Origin: Rhizoctonia solani
Taxonomy: Eukaryota > Basidiomycota > Agaricomycetes > Cantharellales > Ceratobasidiaceae
Reading direction: 5' to 3'
DNA length: 64,000 nucleotides
Assembly (NCBI RefSeq): GCF_016906535.1
Contig: NC_057382.1
Coordinates: 1,426,001-1,490,000 of the forward strand
The position numbers and the translations under genes are program-made. Positions 35,853 through 48,752 of the stretch are shown in pieces. The notes below the pieces were generated by a model. The model did not search any database and was not told the DNA's origin. It was given only the letters and a program-made list of their open reading frames with translations. Positions within the stretch are counted from its first letter, which is position 1; every line of letters begins with the position of its first letter.

Positions 35853-38800
35853 CTACTCGTCTCCCTCAGCATCCTCGTCCTCTGAAACGTCCATACCCTT
35901 CTCCTTCATCCTAGCTTTATCCTTCTTCCGCTTGGAGCTCAACTCTTCGAGGAATACTAGCAGATCTTCTTGTTCTTTTTCCGAGTCAGCCTTTTGCGCC
36001 CGGACCTTGTCGAGCTCGGTGGTCGTTTCAGCTACCTTCTCTGTAAGTGCAGCGATCTGGGACGCATGGGACTCGCGCTGTAGAAGACAGAATGAAAAAA
36101 AAAAAAAACAATGGCCGATCGGAAGGCAAAAGAGAGGATGATAAATGTCAGGTTATAGAGCGCATATATTCAGCTTAAATTCTGGCAAAACGCACCTCTT
36201 CTTCGCGTTCTTTCCGCATTTGTTCAAGTTTGGATGCGTTCTCCGTTCTCTGTTGCCACGGTCGGTACAGCCCCACACAATATACATATACATCATACCT
36301 CTTCCTCTAGCTGCTTCTTCACCTTTTCGACCTCGCCCGCCTGTGCTTGCGCACCCTTCTAGGAATGGGACCCATATAAGTATATGCTTTGGGTTCAGCG
36401 GCAAGACATACAAGCTCATCGCGTTCCTTGGTCAATTTTCCTAGCTGCTCGGTCAACGACTCCAGCTCTCCGGCTTGAGCACGAATCGTCTCCTTCAATG
36501 ATCGGATCAATTCGGCTGTTTCTTCATTCATCGCTACCAAATCCTCCCAGTATACAGCCCAACCCTCACCACGGCAAAAAAAAAAAAAAAGAGCTTACAT
36601 GCATTCGACGCAGCCGCGTCAGGGTCCACAGCAATTGCTCGCTGAATGGTATCTATCCCCTCCCCCATGTTAGTTTCTATATGGCCCCGATCGGTCAGAC
36701 CTACAGGCATTTCCTTTCCAAAACTCCACAAATCCCCAATCGAGCCACATCACCACCAACAACTTCTCCGTCCTCTTCGGGCTGAGGCTCATCCTCCAAT
36801 CCAAGACCAGCAGGGATAACAGGCGAGTCGGGGCCGACAGCCTTGAAACGCTCATCCTCTCGTACGCGTGCCATACGGGCAATGAACACATCGGCTCCGA
36901 TGCGCGAGTGTAGAATTGGATAGAGCGTGGCTCTGAAGATGTGGAGCAGTTATTTGTTTCGAGAAAGGGTAAATTGAATAGGGAATAGGGTAAGAGCGAA
37001 TCCAAGAGCAGTTAATCTAACTTGTCAGGAAAGCAAGGGGATGTAACGAACCGAGTAATCTCCCCAGGTTCTCTATTGAACTCGTAACAAACCCCCAACA
37101 AAAACGCGCATAGACCTTGTACAAGCACGTCCATACCTATTGTTTGAGTGATAGGCTCCATCAACTACAGCCCTGTCAGCCCTCGCCAACTCAATTGTGA
37201 AACAGGCTAAACCTACAACTTGCAACCCGCCTCCTTCCCCAAAGAAGTCACGCACACTGGATGGAGAATCCCACATCCAGTTACTCAAAACCATCAGTAA
37301 CGAAACAATTACACGGTCCCATGCGCGTCGGTTGTTCTGGCCTCTTTCACGGAGTGCGAGGTGGACATTACCGATCAGGACCGAGACAAGGCGTGGAGAA
37401 TCGTCCGAGTCCGCATCGGCGTCAGCCCCTGCAACAGGCTATGTATACGCGACAAGGTGTCAATGCGCATGTTATTGATAGATAAATGCCAATTCGCGTA
37501 CCTTGTTTTCTCCAGGCACAACCATCCTCGCAACACCCTTTGCTTTCTCCGAGCCCCTAACAAGCGAACTCAACAAGGCACAAGCCAATTGAATCTTGGT
37601 TGCAACTCTACGACCAATCCTTCCGCTTGCCGGGAAATCGACCAATGCGCTAAGCAGGTGTTGACCCGGGGTCGGTGGGTCGAGCGGGACCATTGGCTGA
37701 GCAGGATCCCGTGGAGGTGGAGGAGGCGGGGGCGCAAGCGATGCGGCAAGGGCGAGGCGAGCTGTTTGATCGTTTGAGATCAGGTTCTACACAGTGCTCA
37801 GTAATTAGACCAATATTGATGGATTGGATCTTACATCAAATACGCTGGCAGCCGCCCACCTCAACTCCAGTTCCTCCTTCCCTAGCCCAACGTCGACATC
37901 ATCCTCTGTAGCAGCCAATACTCCACCATATTCTCCATCTAATGCAACGCCTACCAGTGCTCCAAGCGCCTCCTGTTCGGGTAATCGATCCCACTCCTCG
38001 CCATTCGAGCCAGGGACGGGCAAATAGGGCGTAATATGTACCGTCAAGTTTGGGCGGCTCGGCAAAGCGAGCAGGGCCTGAGTTTTCAGAGGCGCAGGAG
38101 CGTTGGAGGATAGCCCAAGTTCAATCAGACACCTGAATATCCCGGCGCTTCAAGTGGGCGTAATGATGGCTCGACAGATTTGGTCTTGGAACCGGTGAGT
38201 AGTGATATTATTCCAACTAGCATCCCCGCATTGGCAAGCTTCTGAGCATCCCAAAACTGAAGTGCGAATTCTTGTGGTGCCGGGACATTTAGTGGGGGAG
38301 GAGGGGATGGGTAAAGTAGGAGCGGTGGAATGCGTGGTGGAAGTGATAGTTCACGGAAGTAATTCTATGCGCAATTGTAACAGTATGCACTTGGATATTT
38401 AACGTAAAAAGTTACCTGATTGGATGAGTTAAATCGTAACATGGCGTCTACCACAGCTAGGCAGTCCTGGACGACTACTCCACCTTCTACTCCACCCTCG
38501 GCGGCAACGATATCAAGGAGCTTTTCAAAGGCGCCAGAGAATGCAAGAATCTTTTGTATGTCTGCATTTTGGTGGGCGAGCGATTGGAGCAAGAGAAGTG
38601 CCTCTAGGATAATTCATGCGTAGAATTAGAACAAACTTATAAATGGGATAAGGTACGTACCATTCCTGATAACTTCGCGTTTCTCGTCTAGTATGGCTAT
38701 GACGGCCGGAAGGCCATCCGGATAGTCGATTAAATGCTTCTGCACGGCCTATACTCGAATGCGTAGATCAACATGTTATCCCGATCTTATAAACCTATTG

Positions 38801-39355
38801 GTATACCTGAGCGCGATTTTGAACGATTTGCGATAAAAGCTGTAAGCTGCTAAAACGAATGTAGAAACTCGTCTGTCCAAGGAGACCAAATAACTTGCGA
38901 AGTGGTTCTGGTTTCTATGCTTGCCAGGTTAAGTGGATCACAATGGCGAATACACCATGACCTACAGATAACAGCATATCTGTATGCCTATATCCCACGT
39001 CTCCTTTGGAGACCTTTCCGTGCTCATCTGGCACAACTTCGCAAAGCAATCCCAGCGTCTCCAGTACAGCTTTTCCGGACTCGGCATCGGCCTCTGCATC
39101 TCCACCAAGCAATACAACTTCCACCAACCTATCAAATGCGACTTGCCCGATTTCAGACTTGTACTTTTCATCTCGAGCAAGGCCTTTAAGAGATAGAACA
39201 GCCGCCCGGCGATCTGGTAGAGCAACAGTAGGGTCAAGGCGGTCTGCTAGGCGGTGGATGGTGCTGTCTGCCGTTTGAGTCGCCGGTTGCGCATTAGATA
39301 GGAAAGTCTGGTATCGCGAGGACAGAAAGTCCATCGCCCGTACCGCTTGGGACAT
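35853..39355 (-). CDS. USO1: USO1/p115-like vesicle tethering protein
   Basis: Predicted peripheral Golgi protein tethering ER-derived vesicles. The start at 39355 gives MSQAVRAMDFLSSRYQTFLS. The N-terminal armadillo-like head follows across many introns: LADRLDPTVALPDRRAAVLS, LKGLARDEKYKSEIGQVAFD, EPLRKLFGLLG, VIAILDEKREVIRNEALLLL, QSLAHQNADIQKILAFSGAF and VVQDCLAVVDAMLRFNSSNQ, which matches the p115 head domain. The C-terminal part is coiled coil: LIRSLKETIRAQAGELESLT, EKVKKQLEEE, ASQIAALTEKVAETTTELDK, then QEDLLVFLEELSSKRKKDKA, and an acidic tail with the stop at 35853-35855. The conserved LEELSSKRKKDK box and acidic tail are typical of the family. A13-A15 runs at about 36097 and 36577 fall in introns. 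Several exon borders between 36600 and 38200 are approximate. Confidence 0.88.
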
Positions 39356-39563
39356 TCTTGAATGCGTTTAATTGAGGCTCGACTAGGGTCGGGATGTGGT
39401 TAGTGAAGATCACGTGTGTCGCGCGAAGCGTCACGGGAGGAAAGACACGCTTGAAATCGGTTACTTTGTAACACACTGGCACAATAGTTTATATTTAATT
39501 GGAAACTGGGGGTTGTACTTTCATAAGTTCCCTAATGGTTATAGTACTATAACATGAGCATAT

Positions 39564-41193
39564 TTACGACTGGTTGTAGTCGTAGAATCCCTTGCCGCTC
39601 TTTTTACCAAGCCATCCTGCGTCCACCATTCGTTCGAGCAGGATGCTGGGTCTATACTTGGAATCACCAGTACCTTCGTACAGAACGCGTTGAATAGCAA
39701 GACACGTATCGAGACCAATGCTTGATAGCGAAATTAATAAGCATACAGTAGTGATTTAGGTACAAAGTACTCACAAATCAGCTATATTAGAGGTAATAAA
39801 TTAGTAAACTCCAGGTCATCGTGCGAGTTGCTCACCAAGGGTAAGGGGTCCCATCGGGTGATTCATCCCAATTTGAGGGTGGTGTCGATATCGTCCCTAG
39901 TCGCAACGCCCTAACGAACCAAGGTTAGCTTCACCAGTGTCATCAACCAGCGGTTCTACCTTTTCGAGACACATGATTGCTACATCACGGCAAATTGAGC
40001 ACTGCGTCATACAAGAGGTAAAGAAGAAAAAGAAAGGTACTCATACCTTCATTGATGAATGGCATAAGTAGAGCTGAACAAGTGCAAATCTTAGCAATGG
40101 ATCATCGTGAAAATCGGATATATATGCATACCGTTAGACACAAACCCGGGGACATCCTTCGAAACTGTCACCACTATCCAACAATTGAATAGTTATGATC
40201 GACTCAAAATAAACTCAAAGAAAGATAAAAAGGTGACGTCCTACCTTTACCACACGCCTCGGCGAAAGAGCGTGCTCGGTCAAGGGTCTCGGGCGTAGTT
40301 TGCAGACCAGAAATCAATTCCACAAGTTTCTTCGAGCGACCGATCAGTTAACAACGTAAACATCCATAACGTAAGTACTAACCATTACCGGGACAGGGTT
40401 GAAAAAGTGAAGACCTGGAGAAGTAGGACAACATGTCAAGGCACCAACGCTTCTGGCCCAACGAAGACTCACCAACGACGCGTCCAGCAGATTGCTTTCC
40501 TTGTTCTGAAGAAGGGCTAACACCTTTTTAGTGGGCCCCAGAGTAAGCTTTGTTATCAAATAATGATCGAGTCAAGGTTCAGGCTTACCGTCGGCGATAG
40601 CGGCGGCGGCGATTTTGTAATGCTAATCGAAGAAGTATTAGAAGCCAGAATGGCGTCGGGTCTCAATTCTTGTGCGAGCGATTGAACAATGAAAGCTTCA
40701 ACGCAACGTTCTCGGATGCAGCCTTTTCTCATAACAATACGTTAAATCCGTTCGTTAACACCGGCCCAAGGTTTTGTGAGCAATGTAATAACACACACCT
40801 CGACGACCATATCCAGGTCCCTGAATCCTTTCAATCCCTCTTCGCCACGATCGTAACACGATCGCGTGCCTCCTTAGCTTCGGTGCTTTCCATTTTCCCC
40901 TTTGAAACTTCCTTGTCTAGAGTTTATCCATGAGAGCAAGTGATTTTTTAATTTGGTCCGAGGAGCGGTCATAGATATAAACCGGGAGCTTCGCTCGTAC
41001 AGCCCCAACGTACGCAATTCCTAAGGCCCATGTAAATTTGGTGTATGTTACGACAATCAGGCGTCTGTCTGATACACACCTAGGCCCATTTGACCTCCTC
41101 CTAAAGTTGAAATATGAGCAACAGTATCAAGCGTGATATCTTATACTTGCCAAGTACTCCGAATCGCTTGATACCATGCGCAACAGCAGCCAT
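39564..41193 (-). CDS. 3-hydroxyacyl-CoA (3-hydroxybutyryl-CoA) dehydrogenase
   Basis: Predicted NAD-dependent dehydrogenase of short-chain 3-hydroxyacyl-CoA, in mitochondrial or peroxisomal beta-oxidation. The start at 41193 gives [15 protein letters not shown]. The next exon completes the dinucleotide-binding motif [10 protein letters not shown] (a GxGxxG loop). That junction uses a GC donor (G|GCAAGT) with an AG acceptor. Later exons give [11 protein letters not shown], with the catalytic His/Asn region, [20 protein letters not shown] in the middle, and [20 protein letters not shown] and [20 protein letters not shown] at the C-terminus (stop at 39564). Length and order match the roughly 300-residue single-function enzymes. 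Several small exons at 39780-40130 were not fully resolved. No peroxisomal SKL ending is present. Confidence 0.85.
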
Positions 41194-41782
41194 CTCGTCC
41201 TATGGTGGTGGGTTTGCCCAATAATTCCCAATAATTCACGGGCGTTGGTTTGGTTTCCTGAACGGACCGGATCACACACGCATGACCAGCTGCTAGATCG
41301 GTGGCTGTGCTAAATCCAAACAAATCCCGCTTGGCAAAATGAATCTTGTCGTCGTGCGTGAGTTTATGAAAGTAACCCTCAACTGATTGAGCGTATATAA
41401 TTTATTTCATTTTAACCAATCCCTCTCGTACGTGCGTGGGAGCCTGAAGCATGTTTGGCCTGAGTGTTACAGCCAGAACCGAATGACGTACCATCTCAAG
41501 ATGGGTACATACTCATCGCAGGCCACAGTAACCAACTCAGGATCGAAGCGAGGAGGAAACAGCCATAAATACCCATATCCGAAACAAAATGTAAAGCTAC
41601 AGTAGTCACATCTCACATCCGATGGATGCGAGGTCACCTCAGCTAAAACAACTAAATGAGAAATACAAAATAGAGCCATTCCATCCCGATTTTCCAAGAA
41701 AACTAGAGGTCACAGAGTCATAGATTCGCTTTAGGAAACGAATAGAAATGGGAGCCCGACCTGCGGGCTAATCGTCGTTCAC
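41194..41782. other. intergenic spacer
   Basis: About 590 bp between co-directional genes. No gene is recognised. It contains the promoter of the dehydrogenase and the 3' untranslated region of the surface-protein gene. Confidence 0.4.
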
Positions 41783-43501
41783 CTAGCCAGTTTTTTGCGA
41801 GCTCGAAGGTGTTGGGAGTGGCCTTACTTGGTGAGCTACACGAGCCGGTGCTGGTGCTGGTGCTGCTGGTGGCGGTGGCGGTGGACGAGGTAATTGGTCG
41901 TACCCTGGTGGAAGTTCGATAACTTCACGAGTTCGAGGAGGAATTAGAGTTCCAGCATCCTCATGTTGAATAAACATAGGGTCGTCGTCAACGTCGCTTC
42001 GGGCTCCCGGGACGGATTCGCTGGCGCTCGTATCAGTCCCATAAATATGGAACGAGTCGCGGGTATCAGCGGTTTCTCTTGACACTACTTGTGGTGCACG
42101 TTTGCGTGAATGATCCGATGCGGAAGCACCTAAAAATCAGATGAGTAAAGAGGCCAATAGACTAAACGCAGATGGCGATATATGCGAATGGCTATAGAAG
42201 ATTTGATCAAAGACCAACCTTGGTGGGCTCCATTGTACGGAAGAACAAACGGTAGGATAGCCGCACTTCCTGGGCGGCGAGGGCCGTTGTTCTGGTGGTT
42301 CTCGTCCAAACCATGGTTCTCCCGAGTGTTTTTGCGGTCAAGATCGACGCCCTCTGCCAGTTCTTGATGGGTTACACGCTTGCGGCGTCGCCTTCGCAAA
42401 ATCGCCCATACCCCAAGCCCGAGGACGCCCAGTAACGCCAGTGTACCAAATACGGCACCCAATATTGGCCCAAGGTTGGAGCTAAGGTATATGCAAACGT
42501 TTAGCAATCTGATTAACTTTCAAACAATCCCCACATACCGACTATTGCCACTGCCCGATTCTGAAATAGAAGAGGCTGTCGGTAAGGCGCTAGTGGACGA
42601 AGTGGCCGTGGCCTCAGCCACTCCGGTTTGTGGTGCTGTAGCCGAGGGATAAGAACCAGATGCTAGACACCCCGTAGTTGTGCTATCAAGTGACTGGAGG
42701 AGTTGACTTGTCATGTTGTTTCCAGACCCATCACTATATATTAAAACAAATGCAGTTCCCGCCTCCAAGTTGAGATCCCAAGTGGTGGACTTGGAGCCCG
42801 TCAAGGGAGGCTAAAGAAGAAGAGTATAATACCATACCACATCGTTAAGCCATAATACACGTATTCGATTGAATGCACAAGATAATGACCATCAGAACTT
42901 CGAAATATTGGAGGGGTTCTTATGCTTACGTCTAGTTGGAATGCAACTCCACTTGGTACAAGACCGGCAATTCGTGTCTGTGAGGTTGCAGGCTCGGTCC
43001 AATTCATGCTCACAACTGAGCATTGAGCAAACGAGCCACGGATGCTGAAGATCTGACTGGGCTGTGTAACAGTGGAGTTTATGCAACTGGAGTCGGAGGA
43101 TGACTTGACGGTTTGTATGCCCGAGATGCCCCCAGTGCCTAAGCCGCTGTTGATTTTTTTTTTTTTAAAAAAAAGAAAAGTAGCCATTTAGGAGAGTGTA
43201 GGACTTACAACCCATCATCCATGGCTGATACGAATCGAGTACCCTCTGGCCAAGGTACGGTAAAGGAATAGGAGCCAGCTCGTGATGAATCGCTCCATGC
43301 GCTCGTCGGTACGTCAAGTATGAGCGGCGCAAGCCCGAACGGAGCGACACGTACGACGAAGGGAGGACCTATAGACTCGGCCGTTGCTGCAGACCAGGTC
43401 ACCGTCGTCGTCCCGCATTGCGTCGCGTCAGAGAAACTAGCTCGCCATGCTCGGCATAATGTACCCAGCGCGAGCAGGGAATAAAGATATTTCGTTATCA
43501 T
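41783..43501 (-). CDS. secreted/single-pass membrane protein of unknown function
   Basis: Type I surface protein. The start at 43501 gives a signal peptide (MITKYLYSLLALGTLCRAW). The lumenal part includes CGTTTVTWSAATAESIGPPF and N-glycosylation sequons (NSTV, NWTE, NMTS) and ends in a Ser/Thr/Ala-rich stalk. A transmembrane helix, PILGAVFGTLALLGVLGLGV, is followed by WAILRRRRRKR, giving a cytosolic tail. The tail has an acidic middle and a proline run near the end (PPPPPPAAPAPAP), with the stop at 41783. The layout (signal, beta-rich ectodomain, Ser/Thr stalk, one helix, basic stop-transfer) is common in Agaricomycete cell-wall or sensor-type proteins. I cannot name the family. Introns include one near a T10 run at about 43156. 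Confidence 0.7.
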
Positions 43502-43837
43502 AGGCAGTTACGTCCAGCGATACTCGGCCAGATGGTCAATGGCGGAAGGGTGTCAGCAGGGATATGCGGAGTATGGGTGGTGAGAAAGAAACGTTCATGA
43601 TCCTCAAGACCCAACAGACCAAACACTTCGAAAACTTGCTTCTAGTTCAAGATCCCCAAGATCACGTGTCATCCAAGAAGTTCGAGTTCTCTAAATTATG
43701 ACATGATGGGAGATCATCACGATCTGTGCAGTAAGCAATCCAATCTGGCATGTATCGGACCGTATATACACATTTCCACATAACTCTGCTATTTTCGTAC
43801 TCTTGACCACGATCAACCTATTTTTTCCCCCTCCAAG
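43502..43837. promoter_or_regulatory. shared divergent promoter region
   Basis: These 336 bp separate the starts of the surface-protein gene (-) and the UPF0303 gene (+). A weak TATA-like element (tatataca) lies near 43763. No other element is recognised. Confidence 0.35.
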
Positions 43838-44608
43838 ATGGCAATGATAGCTACCTCGAGCAAGATGAGCGATGCTGAAATTGTTCAGGAAGTTTTCGAA
43901 CAGGCAAGTAAGCTAGACGATCTCACTCGAGTTGATATACTGACCCGCTTGAACCAGGAAGCAACTCTTCGCTTCCCTTCCTTCACCTCCAACGACGCCT
44001 TCCAAATCGGCAGCATTATTCGGGCTAAATTTCTCGCAAAGCACCTTCCCTACTCTGCATTCAAGGCAGAATCTACTATATCATCCATCGCTTCGACAGT
44101 ATCGAGTGACGAAGACAAATTGCCTGAATGGGCCAACCGGGGCATAGTCGTTTCCATTTCAACGTTTACTGGACATACACTTTTTGCGTGTACTGTAGGT
44201 GCCGAGTCTGAGTCACACCTGATAACTGGGTTTGGGTGAGTTGCAATTGAACTTATGATATCAGAGGGCCTGTTTGACCCCCCCCTTTTTTTTAGGTCGA
44301 AGGCAAACGCAACGTTGTGAAGAGGTTTAATCATAGCTCGTATTATATGGGTAGGAAACTAGCAGCTGCCGGCAAAACACAAGAGGCAGCCAATCTGCCG
44401 TTCCCCGAGTACGCCACTCACGGTGGAGCATTCCCTGTCTGGCTGCAGAATGCACCGTCGTCCCGGTTGCCGTTATCGTCGTGAGTGGATTACCACAAAG
44501 GACGACCACATGAGTAAGTTCTGTGTTTGAGAAATTGAAACGTGACCTAACGCTATTTCAGTCATTGTCGAAACGCTCCGGGAGTACATCCCCACACTCA
44601 GTCACTGA
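43838..44608 (+). CDS. UPF0303/DUF336 (HbpS/GlcG-like) protein
   Basis: Small protein of the family of yeast YBR137W; its molecular role is poorly defined. The start at 43838 gives MAMIATSSKMSDAEIVQEVF; a second ATG at 43844 is possible. Recognisable parts: FTSNDAFQIGSIIRAKFLAK, GIVVSISTFTGHTLFACTVG, then PDNWVW, an intron (GTGAGT...AG with a T8 run), VEGKRNVVKRFNHSSYYMGR, FPEYATHGGAFPVWLQNAP, VAVIVVSGLP, KDDHM, an intron, and VIVETLREYIPTLSH (stop 44606-44608). The pieces lie in different frames. One-base losses are inferred before PDNWVW (near 44205), at the CCC run near 44461 and at the AAA run near 44498. Each is repaired by adding one base. Such damage in an otherwise conserved 200-residue protein suggests consensus error rather than decay. 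Confidence 0.75.
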
Positions 44609-44795
44609 GCACTCAGAACAATGAAAGTGTCAATAAAACATTGATTGCAATAAAACAATTACAGTTCATTCTACGTGTAAGAGTCATGAGTTGGGAAAAT
44701 TACTAATACAAGACAAAGATTTATGCGAGAGGACATGAATTCGTGAATCCGAGAATCCGAACAGGGGTAGAAAACACAACTTTTTTCTTTCTTGC

Positions 44796-47700
44796 TCATA
44801 CTCGTTGGTCGCCAAATTCCTCCTGTGGTCGTTGTTCCCTTGCCTCCTTGTTCTCTCGGGACTTTTCGCCGAGGTTCAACGTCTCAGTACCCATGGAGCT
44901 TGCGCTATCGCCACGAGCTCGCTTCTTGTGGTCAGGTCGTACAACGTCGGCGGTCGCGCTCCAGCCATGCTTCTCGCCGAGGCGGTTGTACCATGGCGTG
45001 CTGCGAACAAAGATCTTCCAGAGTTCAGCGGACAAGATGAAGACCAAGGTCATCCCGACGATGATACCCCACTCCCATGTGATTCCGCTTTGGTAGAAGA
45101 CACGGGTGTTGAGACCGGGGACGTAGATCGCGAGAGGGACGGATGCGCAGCCAATCACGACGGACCAGAAGAGGATCTGGTTCGCCCAGAGGTCCTTGAA
45201 GAAGAAGCGGCCGGGCGTGATGTTAAACACAGAGCGGTCGAGGGCCTTGAGCTCCCATGCCTATAGAGCGCCAGGTGAGAAACGATTGATATCTTAGAAG
45301 ATAAAAGTCGACTTACGTAGAACAAGATCTGGAAGATGAGTGTGGCAAAGACAGTCGAACGGGCACGGAAGACAGCATCACAGCCTTCGTTAAGCCCACG
45401 ATTGCACTCTTGGCCGAGGTTTCCATCGTTGGCACCGTAGACCACGATCACAAACTGGAAGTCACAAGTCAGCTTGTCTGCTATCTTTATTGAACCGAGA
45501 TCTACTTACAGCGGCCAGGCAGGTCGCACCCATAACAAACCCGTCTGGATAAATTCAGATTAGAAAATTTCAACAATATAGAGCAGGCCATAACTTACAG
45601 AAAAAGACATCGCCGATAACTTGAAGCGTGAAAACACCAGTCTTAATGTTATGCGGGGGGCGCTTCATAATATTCACGGCCGGCTTTTCCAAACCGAGAC
45701 CAAAGGCAGGGGGGCTGCTTGTAACCATGTTGATCCATAGAATCGCCAACGGACTCAATGGGAACACACTAGCTCCTTGGCCGTCGATAAAGCAAAGACC
45801 GATTACGAGTAGAAGGACTTCGGCAACGTTGGTGGTGAGCAGATGCAGGACGAAACGCTGGATGTTGTCGAATATGCGGCGGCCTTCGCTGATGGCGGAT
45901 CGAATAGAGTCGAAGTTGTCATCGGTAAGAACGAGGTCGGAAGCATCTTTGGCTACATCAGAGCCACCCATACCCATTGCAATGCCTACCGGCGCGAGTT
46001 TGAGTGAGGGCGCATCTGTCGAGAGTAATGTAAGTCAGGTGTATACATTAGTTAGCTGATGAACTCACCATTGACACCGTCGCCAGTCATAGCCATGTAC
46101 TTCCTTCGCCTGGAACCAGCTTCAATCATGCGGACTTTGGTCTGGGGAGCGCAACGAGCAATAACGAGCGGAAGTTCCGGAAGTTGATCAATCTCCTCGT
46201 CGGTGAGCCTATCGAACTCGGCGGCAGTCATGATTTGACCATCCTTGCCCCCGACACGAGCGTCAGGACCAACAATCTCAATTTCGCGAGCAATAGCAGC
46301 GGCGGTGGCGGCATGATCACCCGTGAGCATGTGGACAGTAATACCGGCAGCTCGGCAAGCCCGGACGGCCTCGCGCGATTCGGGGCGAGGAGGGTCATAG
46401 ATACCAGCGAGACCTAGGAAAGTCATTTCGCGCTCGGTATCCTCCCGACTGGGGTTTTCGGAAGATCCGGTAGTGGCTGAGCGGCGAGCAGAGAGAGCGA
46501 GGACACGGAGTCCTTGTGCGGCGAGAGTCTCGGTTTGAGCCATGGTAGCAGCGCGGAGGGCCTCGGTGAACGGAATAACCTCTTCGATACCTGAGGTCGG
46601 GTTGGCCAAACAGGTCGTGCTGGCTGCAAGGACATTCTCAACCTATATTAGTTGGTGAGTTTTCCATATATGCATATAACGATGATTTACTTACCGCTCC
46701 TTTGAGCAAAACCAAGTTTTCGTTCGGGCGTTCGCGGTCGGAATAAATGACACTCATACGTTTCAACTCGGAGTCGAAGGGATACTCGACAAGAAGCCGG
46801 TAGCGTCTCCCGTCCCTTTTATCATCAATCTCAGCGCCATCTTCGTCCTCTTCCTCACTTTGAACGCGGGCGAGTTTAGGACGTCCGAGCTGCAATTTGT
46901 GAGCCAAAACCTGGAGCGCAACTTCGGTTGGATCGCCAGTCGACTTCCAGACGCCTTCCTTATTTTGCGAGATGGTTGCGACGTTGCACAGACTAGCGCA
47001 TTCGACAATTGCACGCAAGCCAGAGTCCAACGAACCGGGTTTGATGATCTTCTCATCCCCCGATTCGCCTGGAACATCTTCAAATACCCGCCCCTCGGGC
47101 CGAAGGGCTTCGGGTCCGGCCTCAACGCTAAAGCTCCTCGAACCCTGACCGGTACCAGAACCAGAGACCTTCTCGTTATTTCCAACCAAACCCGAAGCAA
47201 TCCACAGCTTGCGGACCACCATCTTGCCCTGGGTCAAGGTACCAGTTTTGTCCGAGCAGACGTCCGTCACACCTCCAAGTGCCTCGAGTGCGTTCAACTT
47301 GCGGACAATGACGTGTTGCTTGGCCATACGGGATGTACCGGCCGACATAGTGATCGTAAGGACAGCGATAAGAGATTCAGGAATGATTGCAATCCCAAGG
47401 CTGCATTTGTAAATTTAGTTTGGGATAGCGTATAGCGAAATATGGAGTACACTTACGCAATAGCGTAGATGGCGACTTCATTGGATATGTTGAATCGTGC
47501 TACAGCAAAGACGATGATAGCCAAGATGATTGCACACTAAATAATAACGTAAAAACCTGCTCCTATCATAGAAGCCTAGGTACTTACGATAAACAAGAGA
47601 TAGGCGAGCTTGGACAGTTTGATCTGAAGTGGAGTACCGGACCGTAGACCGCTAGATGTGCCCAATCAGATTTTTGTATCATCAGCCCAGTGGAATTTTA

Positions 47701-48752
47701 CTCACAGGATAACCATAATGTGCTCTTTGATACGTTTAGGTAAGCTAATCTTTTGACCATCGCCGGTTCTCTTCGGAACGCGGCTGCCCTTTTTCTTCTT
47801 CATGGCTGCAGCGATGGCACCGACTTGAGTTCCCATTCCAGTAGCGACGACGATTCCGGTGGCACGACCCTTGACAACATTGGCAGATGAAAAGAGCATG
47901 TTGATGCGGTCGCCTACGCCAACATCGCCGTCAGTGTGCACTTGGTCGGGGTCCGGTCCGGCAGAGTCGTCAGCGGGGGGCTTGCGATCGGCTCCATTAT
48001 GTAACCGGTGGACTACTTTAGAGACAGGCAAAGCTTCTCCGGTCAAAAGTGCCTCGTCACACTCGACGTTTGCGGCCGTAATAACACGCATATCCGCTGG
48101 GACAACGTCACCAAGCTTGATCAAGACTATATCACCTGGGACGACATGGCGGGATGGAACAGTTTGCGCTTCACCATCTCGCAATACGAGGGCAGTAGGG
48201 GATGATAGAGATCGCAAAGAGTCCATGGTTTTCTCGGCCTTGTATTCTTGGATGAAACCAACCGTGACGTTGAGAAGGATGACGGCGGTAATGACAGCAC
48301 CTTCAATCCAGTCCTGCACACCCCAAGAAAGGGCACAAGCGGCGACGAGGACAAGTGTAAGTGCATTGGCTGTATAAAACTTAGCATCTGGGTCTGGGTG
48401 TATTATCAAACAACTTACCCATTTGACGAATTAAGACTTTGATGGCAGAGACACCTCCTTCGTCATCAAGAGCGTTCTCGCCATATCTGAAAGCAAAGCT
48501 CAGCACAATTTCAGGAAGGCAAAAGTTGAAACCAGCTTACTCTTCGAGGCGGCGTTGAGCTTCTTCTTGGGTCAGGCCATCGTGTTCACTAGAGCGCAGT
48601 TTGCGAATAATCGCTGCAGCATCGAGCAGGTGCGCTCGCTCCGAGAGTGGGATTTGGCCAGGTTGTGGTTGTTGCTGCTTGCCTTTGGCATTGACAGCGC
48701 GTTCGTCGATAGTGTACGACTTTCCAAAGCGTTTGCGTGAAAAGAGGCCCAT
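44796..48752 (-). CDS. ENA-type (P-type IID) Na+/K+ efflux ATPase
   Basis: Predicted plasma-membrane cation pump removing Na+ (or K+) under salt or high pH. The start at 48752 gives MGLFSRKRFGKSYTIDERAV. The cytosolic N-terminus precedes GLTQEEAQRRLEEYGENAL. The actuator domain shows SRHVVPGDIVLIKLGDVVPA and DEALLTGEALPVSK. Membrane segment 4 reads IPESLIAVLTITMS, and the IPESL motif is typical of this subfamily. The phosphorylation site is DVCSDKTGTLTQGKM. Then come MSVIYSDRERPNENLVLLKG, IYDPPRPESREAVRACRAAG, and the hinge MTGDGVN, continuing APVGIAMGMGGSDVAKDASD. The later membrane part is SPLAILWINMVTSSPPAFGL, ending EEFGDQRV (stop at 44796). Length of about 1,100 residues is normal. Na+ versus K+ preference cannot be told. 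Introns are short and regular. Confidence 0.9.

Noticed and set aside
46860..47435. 191-codon plus-strand open frame
   Set aside because: It is antisense to the ENA-type ATPase, whose phosphorylation-site exon covers the same bases with clear motifs.
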